The notes under the pieces: generated by a model
What the model was told of the DNA's origin: nothing
Database searches by the model: none
Seen by the model: the letters and a program-made list of their open reading frames with translations, nothing else
Assembly (NCBI RefSeq): GCF_001941865.1
Contig: NZ_CP016162.1
Span: 1,984,001-2,048,000 of the forward strand
Direction of reading: 5' to 3'
Source: Pseudomonas alcaliphila JAB1
GTDB lineage: Bacteria > Pseudomonadota > Gammaproteobacteria > Pseudomonadales > Pseudomonadaceae
Length of the DNA: 64,000 nt
Part shown: positions 1 to 6,559 of the stretch, piece after piece
How positions within the stretch are numbered: the stretch's first letter is position 1
Layout: every line of letters starts with the position of its first letter
Program-made: the position numbers and the translations under genes

Positions 1-490
1 AGCGGAACAGTTCCATCCATTCCATTGGGGTGATATCGGCGTAGGGCCGGTTACCCATTCTCGGGAAGACATGCAGTTCCAGGGCGCCTATCACTCGCTT
101 GGCATACCCGTCACCCCAGCCTGCTTTGCGGGTGGCATACCATTCTCGGGCCAAGAGTTCGAACAGGTTCTCGGATTGTGCCTTCTCTTCCGCCTCGACC
201 GCTTTGCGCTGAGTGGAAGGGTCTATGCCTTGGGCGATGAGCGTGCGCGCTTCCTGAGCCTTGGTCCTGGCCAGGGCGCCACCGACGCTGGGGTAGGGGC
301 CTAGGCCCAGCCAGGAACGGGCTTTCGAGCCTGGTTTCGAGTACCGTAGCTCCCACAGCTTCTGGCCGGATGGTTTCACCCGGAAATACAGACCCTGGCC
401 GTCGTGTTCGCGGTATGTTTTTTCTTCGGGTTCGAGGCTGGAGAGGGTGGTATCGGCCATCGGCCGGCGCTTGATTTCCGCTCGTTTCAT
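1..490 (-). CDS. P4-type tyrosine recombinase (integrase), partial
   Basis: Integrase of an integrative element; the family inserts DNA site-specifically into tRNA genes. Translated from the ATG at 488-490, the first 163 residues are visible and the frame is open to the left edge. The N-terminus (MKRAEIKRRP, then HDGQGLYFRVKPSG and a SWLGLGPYPSV segment) is typical of the arm-type DNA-binding domain (DUF4102) of P4/CP4-57-like integrases. The start of the SAM-like core-binding domain follows (LFELLAREWY, GYAKRVIGALELHVFP). The catalytic domain with the R-H-R-Y residues lies outside the window. The gene starts 170 bp from the 3' end of the tRNA-Pro gene and reads away from it, the usual arrangement for an island integrated at a tRNA. 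Whether the rest is intact cannot be seen. Confidence 0.9.
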   Translation of the reverse strand, partial: MKRAEIKRRPMADTTLSSLEPEEKTYREHDGQGLYFRVKPSGQKLWELRYSKPGSKARSWLGLGPYPSVGGALARTKAQEARTLIAQGIDPSTQRKAVEAEEKAQSENLFELLAREWYATRKAGWGDGYAKRVIGALELHVFPRMGNRPYADITPMEWMELFR

Positions 491-589
491 GGCTGTTTGG
501 TATGCTGGGTTATAGGTGTTTTGTCAGCATACCAATGGGCATACCAATTAGGTAGGGATGACCTGGGATAATGTGAGACAGCCAGAAAC

Positions 590-619
590 AGAAAACCCGG
601 CTCAGAGGCCGGGTTTTCT
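590..619. terminator. Bidirectional rho-independent terminator
   Basis: A perfect 10-bp stem (AAAACCCGGC at 592-601 with GCCGGGTTTT at 608-617) around a 6-nt loop has an A run on one side and a T run on the other, so it can terminate on either strand. It lies between the tRNA-Pro gene and the integrase start and probably ends the tRNA transcript. Confidence 0.8.
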
Positions 620-659
620 GGGGTTTCGAGACATGTATGGACATGCTGAAACAAGGGAT

Positions 660-736
660 TGGTCGGAGAGACAGGATTCGAACCTGCGACCTTCTCGTCC
701 CGAACGAGACGCGCTACCAAGCTGCGCTACACTCCG
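660..736 (-). tRNA. tRNA-Pro (anticodon CGG)
   Basis: On the minus strand a 77-nt cloverleaf begins CGGAGTG and ends CTCTCCG-A-CCA, with CCA encoded at 660-662. The D arm has AGCTTGGTAGCGC. The anticodon stem-loop CTCGT-TCGGG-ACGAG places CGG as anticodon, reading CCG proline codons. The T arm carries GGTTCGAATCC. The 3' part of the gene is the likely attachment site for the adjacent integrase. Confidence 0.96.
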
Positions 737-746
737 AATGAGCCGT

Positions 747-774
747 ATTCTACCGAAAAACTTTTACTGCACAA
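747..774 (-). promoter_or_regulatory. Promoter of tRNA-Pro
   Basis: On the minus strand TTGTGC (769-774) and TAGAAT (747-752) are separated by 16 nt, and the -10 box ends 10 nt before the tRNA 5' end. This fits a sigma70-type promoter for the tRNA gene. Confidence 0.6.
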
Positions 775-865
775 GGGGTTAGCCTGAAAAAATCAGCAGG
801 CCGATATCCCTTTCTGCAGCCGGGGCGAGCCCGGTTGTCCTTCAGCGGTGCCTCGGGCTCTCGTC

Positions 866-1087
866 TCAGAGTTCCTTGACGGTCTGCACCTGATCCTTGT
901 TGATCGTGGCGCGCTTGCCGTCGAGTTGCTCGAATTCGTAGAAGCCGGATTCTTCATCGAACTTGGGTTTGTCTACCGTCTGTATTTCACGCCCGTCATT
1001 CAGGGTGATCACCGACGGCGTGGAGCAGCCGGCCAGCACAGTGAAGCCGATTGCCATCAGCAGGGCGGGGATTATCCGTTTGGTCAT
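866..1087 (-). CDS. YgdI/YgdR-type small lipoprotein (DUF903)
   Basis: A 73-residue exported lipoprotein of unknown function. The N-terminus MTKRIIPALLMAIGFTVLAGC is a lipoprotein signal peptide with lipobox LAGC, the Cys being residue 21. The mature part (SVITLNDGREIQTVDKPKF, then GFYEFEQLDGKRATINKDQV) matches the SH3-like beta fold of the YgdI/YgdR family, whose hallmark is a DGR...D(G)K...I/V N...V pattern. A GGAGAC ribosome binding site precedes the start. The gene stands alone between tRNA-Pro and mobA, both also on the minus strand. The family is known from structures of the Escherichia coli homologues; the cellular role is not established. Confidence 0.85.
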   Translation of the reverse strand: MTKRIIPALLMAIGFTVLAGCSTPSVITLNDGREIQTVDKPKFDEESGFYEFEQLDGKRATINKDQVQTVKEL

Positions 1088-1173
1088 GGTCTGTCTCCTT
1101 GGGAGCTAAAGAGGTGCTATACCCTCGCTCAGACGTGAAACTGCCGTATGAGTTCCGCGCAGGGCTTCTCGCT

Positions 1174-1764
1174 TCAGCAAGACGATATGCCGTTCGCGAG
1201 CGTTTCCGGTGTGTTCAGGTTGGCCAGGCGGGCATCTTCCAGCGTGCAGTCGACGGCGATGGGGGCCAGGTTGCCGAACCAGCGCTGCGGGCTGCGTTCA
1301 CCGGATTGCCAGGCGTGTTCCAGATCGTCTTTGAGCCCCGTAGGCAACAGGCAGAACAGTGGCTGCCAGTAGTTGCCCTGGCGGATCACCACCGGCCGGC
1401 TCCCAGCGTGGGCAAGCAGTGACTCGATCAGTGCACGGTCCACCAGGGGGGCGTCACAGGGCAGCACCAGCATTTGCTCGTGGCGTGCCGCAGCCATGCC
1501 GGCGCGGATACCCGCCAGCGGCCCCTGAAAGTTCTGATCCTGATCTGCGACCAGTTGGTCGGCGTAGCGTGCATAGTGCTCTGTGTTGCGGTTGCAGGAG
1601 ATGATCAGGTCGTCGCTCAACGGTCTGGTCAGATCATGCAACCACGCGATCAGTGGCCGACCGCGCCACTCCAGCAGGCCCTTGTCGCGGCCGCCCATAC
1701 GCAGGCCTCGGCCACCGGAAAGTAGTAGCACCGAGCAGGTGGGGCGGGCGTTGGATGCGGGCAT
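1174..1764 (-). CDS. mobA: Molybdenum cofactor guanylyltransferase MobA
   Basis: Transfers GMP from GTP to molybdopterin-Mo to make the MGD form of the cofactor used by DMSO-reductase-type enzymes; cytoplasmic. The nucleotide-binding signature [18 protein letters not shown] is near the N-terminus, followed by GRPLIAWL and the central motif [10 protein letters not shown] that contains the metal-binding Asp. Length is 196 aa, normal for the family. The open frame extends 15 codons upstream, but the ATG at 1762-1764 follows a CGGAGA ribosome binding site and gives the usual N-terminus ([15 protein letters not shown]). The gene is divergent from moaB-moeA, with a gap of 68 bp that must hold both promoters. 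Confidence 0.93.
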   Translation of the reverse strand: MPASNARPTCSVLLLSGGRGLRMGGRDKGLLEWRGRPLIAWLHDLTRPLSDDLIISCNRNTEHYARYADQLVADQDQNFQGPLAGIRAGMAAARHEQMLVLPCDAPLVDRALIESLLAHAGSRPVVIRQGNYWQPLFCLLPTGLKDDLEHAWQSGERSPQRWFGNLAPIAVDCTLEDARLANLNTPETLANGISSC

Positions 1765-1832
1765 GTGTGCAGTCTCCGAAGGCAGGCTGTGTGATATAAC
1801 AGCGCCCATTCTCTCCCAATTGGATGCCTGCC

Positions 1833-2372
1833 ATGAACCATAAGGCCGACGCGGTTTTCGTGCCGCTGAACATTGCCGTGCTGACCGTCAGCGACACGCG
1901 CACGCTGGAGACCGACACCTCGGGCCAATTGCTGGTCGACCGTCTGACCGACGCCGGGCACCAACTGGCCGCTCGCGTTCTGCTCAAGGATGACCTCTAC
2001 AAGATCCGCGCTCAGGTGGCGACCTGGATTGCCGAGGATCAGGTACAGGTCGTGGTGATCACCGGCGGTACCGGTTTCACCGGGCGTGACAGCACGCCGG
2101 AAGCGGTCACCTGCCTGCTGGACAAGCAGGTTGATGGTTTCGGTGAGCTGTTCCGGCAGATCTCCGTGGCCGATATCGGCACGTCCACCATCCAGTCGCG
2201 TGCGCTGGCCGGTCTGGCCAACGGCACCCTGGTGTGCTGCCTGCCGGGTTCGACCAATGCCTGCCGCACCGCCTGGGACGGCATTCTCGGCGAACAACTG
2301 GATGCACGGCACCGCCCCTGCAACTTCGTGCCGCATCTGAAACAGGTGGGCGCCTGCGAGACACGCGGATGA
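1833..2372 (+). CDS. moaB: Molybdopterin adenylyltransferase family protein MoaB
   Basis: MogA/MoaB family protein, expected to adenylylate molybdopterin before molybdate insertion, or to support this step. Residues near 10-18 read [11 protein letters not shown] and the MPT-binding loop is [20 protein letters not shown]. The C-terminal [20 protein letters not shown] is the conserved GSxxA region. Length 179 aa. An ATG at 1824 in the same frame is possible; I chose 1833 because it gives the usual MNHKADAVF start. The stop overlaps the moeA start by 4 nt (ATGA), so the two are translationally coupled. Confidence 0.92.
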   Translation: MNHKADAVFVPLNIAVLTVSDTRTLETDTSGQLLVDRLTDAGHQLAARVLLKDDLYKIRAQVATWIAEDQVQVVVITGGTGFTGRDSTPEAVTCLLDKQVDGFGELFRQISVADIGTSTIQSRALAGLANGTLVCCLPGSTNACRTAWDGILGEQLDARHRPCNFVPHLKQVGACETRG

Positions 2373-3583
2373 GTGGTTGCGATCACCCCGGTCTACTGCC
2401 CATGGAGGCGGTGCTGGAGCGCTTGCTGGCTCTGGCGGATGCGGCGCCAATTGAGCAGGTCGAGCAGATCGTGCTGGCCGAGGCTGATGGTCGTGTGCTG
2501 GCCGAGCCGCTGATCGCAGCGCTGGATCTACCGCCTTGGGCCAACAGCGCCATGGACGGTTACGCCCTGCGCCTGGCTGATTGCAGTGGCCAGGCGTTGC
2601 CGATTAGCCAGCGCATTCAGGCGGGCACCGCGCCCACACCGCTGGAGCCCGGAACCTGCGCGCGCATCTTCACTGGTGCGCCGCTACCGGAAGGTGCCGA
2701 CACCGTCGAGATGCAGGAAAACGTTGAGCTGGATGAGGCAGGGCGCGTGCATTTCCGCGAGCCGCTGAAAGTCGGGCAGAACGTACGGGCTCAAGGTCAG
2801 GAAACCCGCAGCGGCGAATGCGTGCTGCCGGCCGGTACCCGCCTGGGGCCAATCGAGCTGGGGCTGGCAGCCTCTCTAGGCGCCGCACGGCTGTCGGTGC
2901 GTCGGCGCCTGCGCGTTGCCGTGCTGTCCACCGGTGATGAGCTGGTCGAGCCGGGACAGGCGCTTGGGCCGGGGCAGATCTACAACAGCAATCGCCGTCT
3001 GCTGATTGCCTGGTTGCAGCGGCTGGGCTGCAGTGTGGTGGATGCGGGCATATTGCCTGATGACCTGCAACGCACCCGCGAAGCGCTGGGCGCCCTGGGC
3101 GAGGTCGATCTGATCCTCTCCACCGGTGGCGTTTCGGTGGGGGAGGCGGATTTTCTCGGCATAGCCCTGCGCGAGGCGGGCGAACTGGCGCTGTGGAAAT
3201 TGGCGATCAAGCCAGGTAAACCGCTGACCTTCGGCCACTATCAGGGCGTTCCGGTAATAGGTTTGCCGGGCAACCCGGCCTCGACACTGGTCACCTTCGG
3301 ACTGCTGGCGCGTCCTTACATGTTGCGTCGTCTTGGGGGGCAGCGGGTCGAACCACTGGGCTTCGCGGTGCCGGCAGGTTTTACCTGGGCTAAGCCGGGT
3401 ATGCGCCGTGAGTACCTGCGCGCGCGTCTGGAGCATGGGCGCGTGGTGCCCTATGCCAATCAGAGTTCCGGCGTTTTGCGCAGCGCCGCCTGGGCCGAAG
3501 GGCTGGCCGAGGTCATGGAAGGCAGTACGCTGGCCGAGGGTGATATGTTGCGTTTCATTCCGCTCAGCGAGATTCTCGGCTAG
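2369..3583 (+). CDS. moeA: Molybdopterin molybdenumtransferase MoeA
   Basis: Inserts molybdate into adenylylated molybdopterin, the step after MoaB/MogA. Length 404 aa, as expected. The N-terminal segment has LPPWANSAMDGYAL, the typical SAMDGYA signature. The middle MoCF-binding domain has VAVLSTGDELVEPG and ILSTGGVSVGEADF. The end of that domain has KPGKPLTFG and GLPGNPASTLVTFGL. The start ATG overlaps the moaB stop; an in-frame start further upstream would run through moaB and is rejected. With mobA opposite, this forms a small molybdenum cofactor locus. Confidence 0.95.
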   Translation: MSGCDHPGLLPMEAVLERLLALADAAPIEQVEQIVLAEADGRVLAEPLIAALDLPPWANSAMDGYALRLADCSGQALPISQRIQAGTAPTPLEPGTCARIFTGAPLPEGADTVEMQENVELDEAGRVHFREPLKVGQNVRAQGQETRSGECVLPAGTRLGPIELGLAASLGAARLSVRRRLRVAVLSTGDELVEPGQALGPGQIYNSNRRLLIAWLQRLGCSVVDAGILPDDLQRTREALGALGEVDLILSTGGVSVGEADFLGIALREAGELALWKLAIKPGKPLTFGHYQGVPVIGLPGNPASTLVTFGLLARPYMLRRLGGQRVEPLGFAVPAGFTWAKPGMRREYLRARLEHGRVVPYANQSSGVLRSAAWAEGLAEVMEGSTLAEGDMLRFIPLSEILG

Positions 3584-3593
3584 GTTTCCGAGT

Positions 3594-3623
3594 CGCCCGA
3601 CCATGCAGATGGTTGGGCGCTTT
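3594..3623 (+). terminator. Terminator-like hairpin after moeA
   Basis: CGCCCGACCAT (3594-3604) pairs with ATGGTTGGGCG (3609-3619) through 10 Watson-Crick pairs and one G-T pair with a 4-nt loop. The following CTTT is a weak T tract. It starts 10 nt after the moeA stop. Confidence 0.55.
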
Positions 3624-3651
3624 AGATGAAGTGGCGAGACCACTGAGTCAC

Positions 3652-3669
3652 AATTCTGTCGATAGAATT
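3652..3669. promoter_or_regulatory. 18-nt palindrome upstream of the NlpC/P60 gene
   Basis: AATTCT-GTCGAT-AGAATT is an almost perfect palindrome 65 bp before the next start codon and in an AT-richer stretch. It could be an operator or part of a promoter. No known binding protein can be named. Confidence 0.3.
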
Positions 3670-3733
3670 TGCAAATGAGCGTTATAGAGGGCATAGTCGC
3701 GGACTTGTAAATTCACTCGACACGGTCGTGCCC

Positions 3734-4366
3734 ATGCTAAAACGCTTCGCACCCCTCGTGCCTATTGCACTCACAGTCTTTCTCGCTGCCTGTGCCGGCC
3801 ATGCGCCGCAGACGCAACCGCAGCAACCGATCAGCGATGCAGCAGTCGAACCTGTGACTCGCCTGATGATCGAGCAGGATGAACCTGCCGATGATGAGAT
3901 CAACGCGCTGATCGACGATCAACCCTATGAAATGCCGCAACTGGCCGACAGCCTGCTCGATCTCGGGCGTTCGCTGATCGGTACCCGTTATCGCTACGGC
4001 GGTACCTCGGTGCAATCCGGTTTCGATTGCAGCGGTTTTATCGGCTACCTGTTCCGCGAGGAAGTCGGCCTGGAACTGCCGCGTTCCACGCGTGAGCTGA
4101 TCAACCTCGATGCGCCGAAGGTGGCGCGCGCCGATCTGGAACCGGGTGATCTGATCCTGTTCAATGATCGTGGTCGTGGTCGCGTCAGTCATGCCGGCAT
4201 CTACCTGGGTGATGATCAGTTCATCCACTCCAGCAGCAGCCGCAGCGGTGGTGTGCGCATCGACAGCCTGGACGACAGCTACTGGAATCGCAGTTACCTG
4301 CAAGCCAAGCGCGTCCTCGCCCTGGCTCCGGTTGAAGATCAGGTCGCTGCCAAGCGTCATAACTGA
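3734..4366 (+). CDS. NlpC/P60 family lipoprotein, putative murein endopeptidase
   Basis: Likely an envelope-anchored peptidoglycan endopeptidase that cuts stem peptides. Signal peptide MLKRFAPLVPIALTVFLAAC has a lipobox (LAAC, Cys 20). A low-complexity linker follows. The C-terminal NlpC/P60 domain (residues about 75-200) shows RYRYGG, the nucleophile in FDCSGF, the His in SHAGIYLGD, and a third polar His in FIHSSS. Length is 210 aa, similar to MepS/Spr-type proteins. A GTG two codons upstream is possible, but the ATG gives the cleaner signal peptide. The next gene is a paralogue in the same direction with a 128-bp gap. Confidence 0.88.
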   Translation: MLKRFAPLVPIALTVFLAACAGHAPQTQPQQPISDAAVEPVTRLMIEQDEPADDEINALIDDQPYEMPQLADSLLDLGRSLIGTRYRYGGTSVQSGFDCSGFIGYLFREEVGLELPRSTRELINLDAPKVARADLEPGDLILFNDRGRGRVSHAGIYLGDDQFIHSSSSRSGGVRIDSLDDSYWNRSYLQAKRVLALAPVEDQVAAKRHN

Positions 4367-4494
4367 TGTACACGGCGTAACCGCAGAATCTGTTCAAGGG
4401 CTGTCTCGATAGGCCTTGAGCGGGTGCCGAGGGTTGCGCCGTTTGTCTGTAGACGGCAGAGTAGAGCGCATTCAGGCTCAGGATCGCCTCGCTT

Positions 4495-5019
4495 ATGCCC
4501 GTCACGACCCGTGTCGCCCTTATCTCCCTCGTTCTGCTACTGAGTGCCTGTAGCAGTCGCGCTCCCTCTCCTCAGCCTACCTACAGTCCTCCAGTCTCTT
4601 CTTCGTCCTATCAGGGCGGCGCCGAAGATGTCTTGTTTCGCGCCCTCGGTCTGGTCGGTACGCCCTATCGTTATGGCGGCAATACCCCGGAAGGGGGGTT
4701 CGACTGCAGTGGTCTGATTGGCTACGTCTACCGCGATGCAGCCGGTATCAGCCTGCCACGTTCGACCCGTGAGCTGAGTGCCATGCGCACACCTGATGTC
4801 CGCCGCGATGCCCTGAAAAGTGGTGATCTGGTGTTCTTCGCCACCAATGGCGGGCGCACTGTCAGTCATGCCGGTATCTATGTGGGGGATGGGCGTTTCG
4901 TGCATGCGCCGTCCAGTGGTGGCACGGTTCGTCTGGACAGCCTCGACAACGTCTACTGGCAGCGTGTCTATCTCGACGCCAAGCGTGTTATCACTCCAGA
5001 GCTCGCTCGCAACCCCTGA
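4495..5019 (+). CDS. NlpC/P60 family lipoprotein, second tandem copy
   Basis: Paralogue of the preceding gene and probably also a cell-wall endopeptidase. Signal peptide MPVTTRVALISLVLLLSAC with lipobox LSAC (Cys 19). A Ser/Pro-rich linker (residues about 20-40) precedes the catalytic domain. The domain shows TPYRYGG, nucleophile in FDCSGLIGY, SHAGIYVGDGRFVHAPS, and the end motif VYLDAKRV shared with the upstream copy (YLQAKRV). At 174 aa it is shorter because it lacks the acidic region of the first copy. The HNH gene starts 10 bp after its stop. Confidence 0.88.
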   Translation: MPVTTRVALISLVLLLSACSSRAPSPQPTYSPPVSSSSYQGGAEDVLFRALGLVGTPYRYGGNTPEGGFDCSGLIGYVYRDAAGISLPRSTRELSAMRTPDVRRDALKSGDLVFFATNGGRTVSHAGIYVGDGRFVHAPSSGGTVRLDSLDNVYWQRVYLDAKRVITPELARNP

Positions 5020-5029
5020 GCTTTCGTTT

Positions 5030-5446
5030 ATGGCCGACCCCATTCGCCTGCCGCCTCAACCTGAGGCCTGCGAGTTTTGTGCACGGCCTGTGGCCTTGAC
5101 CCGCCATCACCTGATTCCCAAGTCACTACACGACAAGGCTTACGTACAGAGGCGGTATCCTCGTCAGGAACGAATTACCGCCACGCTGTGGCTCTGCCGT
5201 GCTTGTCATAACCAGATCCACCGGCTGTTCAGTGAAAAGGAGCTGGCGCTGACCTTCAACAGTCGCGAGGCCTTGTTGGGAGATGAGCGCCTGCGTACCT
5301 TCGTCGAGTGGCTGGCGAGCAAACCGCCAGGTTTCACACCCCAGGCATTGAGTGGCGTTGGCGTTGACGCGCAGGGCCGCCAGCCTCTACCCTGCGCGCC
5401 TTGCTTCAGGTGCCCCGCGTCGCTGCGAATTGCGGCCGAGGGGTGA
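5030..5446 (+). CDS. HNH endonuclease-like protein
   Basis: A 138-residue protein with the zinc/HNH pattern CEFCARPVALTRHHLIPKS and, about 40 residues later, LCRACHNQIHRLF. The two CxxC pairs and the HH are those of HNH nucleases; whether it cuts DNA is not known. The start follows the second NlpC gene by 10 bp. From about residue 127 (5409 onward) the reading frame runs into the cobalamin riboswitch, and the stop TGA at 5444-5446 lies in the conserved aptamer sequence. The last dozen residues are thus constrained by RNA structure and may not be functional protein. Confidence 0.75.
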   Translation: MADPIRLPPQPEACEFCARPVALTRHHLIPKSLHDKAYVQRRYPRQERITATLWLCRACHNQIHRLFSEKELALTFNSREALLGDERLRTFVEWLASKPPGFTPQALSGVGVDAQGRQPLPCAPCFRCPASLRIAAEG

Positions 5447-5745
5447 AACAGGGAAGCCGGTTCCAATGCCGGCGCTGCCCCCGCAACGGTAGGTGAGTCA
5501 AACGCTGCTTAAGCAGACCGTGTGAAAACGTAGCGAGCGAAGGTCAGGCAAGGCCAAAACAGGCGAAAAAGCGGAGTTTACGAGCTGTAAATGAGCATTT
5601 TGATCGGACTCGCGCACGAGACTGTTTTTAACGCCGCATGGCCGAGCGCAGTAGTTTTCACGCAGTCTGCAAAGCCACTGTGCTATGCACGGGAAGGCGC
5701 GGCGCAGAACCCATGGTTCGCTCACGAGCCCGGAGACCGGCCTGT
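5405..5745 (+). promoter_or_regulatory. Cobalamin riboswitch (aptamer, with a large insertion)
   Basis: Conserved pieces of the B12-binding RNA appear in order: GGTGCC (5409-5414), the GGGTGAAACAGGGAAGCCGG block, GCTGCCCCCGCAACGGTA (5474-5491, the B12 box side), AAGCCACTGTG, CACGGGAAGGCGC, and GAGCCCGGAGACCGGCC (5726-5742). The usual aptamer is near 200 nt. Here it is about 340 nt because of an insertion of about 146 nt between GTGAGTCAAACG and AAGCCACTG. The insertion is bounded by complementary arms (GCAGAC with GTCTGC, GTGAAAAC with GTTTTCAC), so it extends a peripheral stem and leaves the core intact. It sits upstream of cobO and should repress the cob operon when B12 is abundant. Confidence 0.92.
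5519..5664 (+). repeat. MITE-like palindromic repeat inside the riboswitch
   Basis: This segment shares its arrangement and core with copies at 22207, 30711 and 34299: GAAAACGTAG at the left, a GCGAAAAAGCGGAGTTTAC-like core, TGTAAATGAGCATTTTGA, GTTTTTAACGC and GTAGTTTTCA at the right. Its ends are complementary and merge with a native riboswitch stem. About 146 bp, the same size as the others. Confidence 0.85.
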
Positions 5746-5782
5746 CGCAGTTTCACGGCATCGCGGAGGGCGCTGTCCGGCT

Positions 5783-5817
5783 AACGCTCCGGTTTGACCG
5801 GGGCGTTCGTGTTTTTT
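5783..5817 (+). terminator. Riboswitch expression platform terminator
   Basis: AACGCTCCGG (5783-5792) and CCGGGGCGTT (5798-5807) form a GC-rich hairpin with a 5-nt loop, followed closely by six T (5812-5817). It lies 40 nt after the aptamer and 130 nt before cobO, so control by transcription termination is likely. Confidence 0.8.
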
Positions 5818-5947
5818 CGTCTTCCGCTCGCCTGACCAGCCATTGGCGCCTGGATGAGTGCGTGCGGATCATCGCGATTCTTCCTCATTGCCGTTCGTAC
5901 TGTTCGATGAACAGGCGGCGCGGGTGCCTGACGTACAGGAGCACAGC

Positions 5948-6559
5948 ATGAGCGAGTCCACCGAGCGCGATGCCCGCCACAAGGCGCGCATGCAGCGCAA
6001 GAAAGCCCTGATCGACGAGAAGATCGCCCAGGCCCAGGACCAATACGGCCTGTTGCTGGTGCACAGCGGCAATGGCAAGGGCAAGAGCAGCAGCGCCTTC
6101 GGCATTGTCGCGCGTGCCCTCGGTCATGGCATCAAGGTCGGCGTGGTGCAGTTCATCAAGGGCGCGGCCAGCACTGGTGAAGAAACCTTCTTCCGCCGTT
6201 TCCCCGAGGAAGTCAGCTATCACGTGATGGGTGAAGGCTTCACCTGGGAAACCCAGGATCGTCAGCGCGACATCGCCAAGGCGCAGGAAGCCTGGGCGGT
6301 CGCCCGGCGTCTGCTCAGTGACGAAACCGTCGGCCTGGTGGTGCTGGACGAGCTGAACATCGCACTCAAGCACGGCTATCTCGAACTGGAGCCGGTGCTG
6401 GCCGATATCGAGGCGCGGCCGCTGTTGCAGCACGTGGTGGTGACCGGCCGTGGCGCCTTGCCGGGGATGATCGAGGCGGCTGACACGGTCACCGAGATGA
6501 GCCTGGTCAAGCATGCGTTCAAGTCCGGGGTGAAGGCGCAGAAGGGCATCGAATTTTGA
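5948..6559 (+). CDS. cobO: Cob(I)yrinic acid a,c-diamide adenosyltransferase
   Basis: Adds the 5'-deoxyadenosyl group from ATP to reduced corrinoid; CobO/BtuR/CobA type, cytoplasmic. Length 203 aa. A charged N-terminal helix (residues 5-30) is followed by the P-loop HSGNGKGKSSSAFG (residues about 34-47). Later motifs are VQFIKGA, a GEGFTWETQD segment and VVLDELNIAL, the Walker-B-like stretch. The end VTEMSLVKHAFKSGVKAQKGIEF is typical. I chose the ATG at 5948, which has an AGGAGC ribosome binding site; the frame is open further up. First gene of the operon, behind the riboswitch; its stop overlaps the next start (TGATG). Confidence 0.97.
   Translation: MSESTERDARHKARMQRKKALIDEKIAQAQDQYGLLLVHSGNGKGKSSSAFGIVARALGHGIKVGVVQFIKGAASTGEETFFRRFPEEVSYHVMGEGFTWETQDRQRDIAKAQEAWAVARRLLSDETVGLVVLDELNIALKHGYLELEPVLADIEARPLLQHVVVTGRGALPGMIEAADTVTEMSLVKHAFKSGVKAQKGIEF

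Noticed and set aside
1051..1422. Plus-strand open frame of 123 codons over the lipoprotein and mobA
   Set aside because: It overlaps two recognised genes on the other strand and has no features of its own.
5858..5947. Longer N-terminus for cobO beginning at 5858
   Set aside because: The extra residues are not typical of the family; the ATG at 5948 has a good ribosome binding site.
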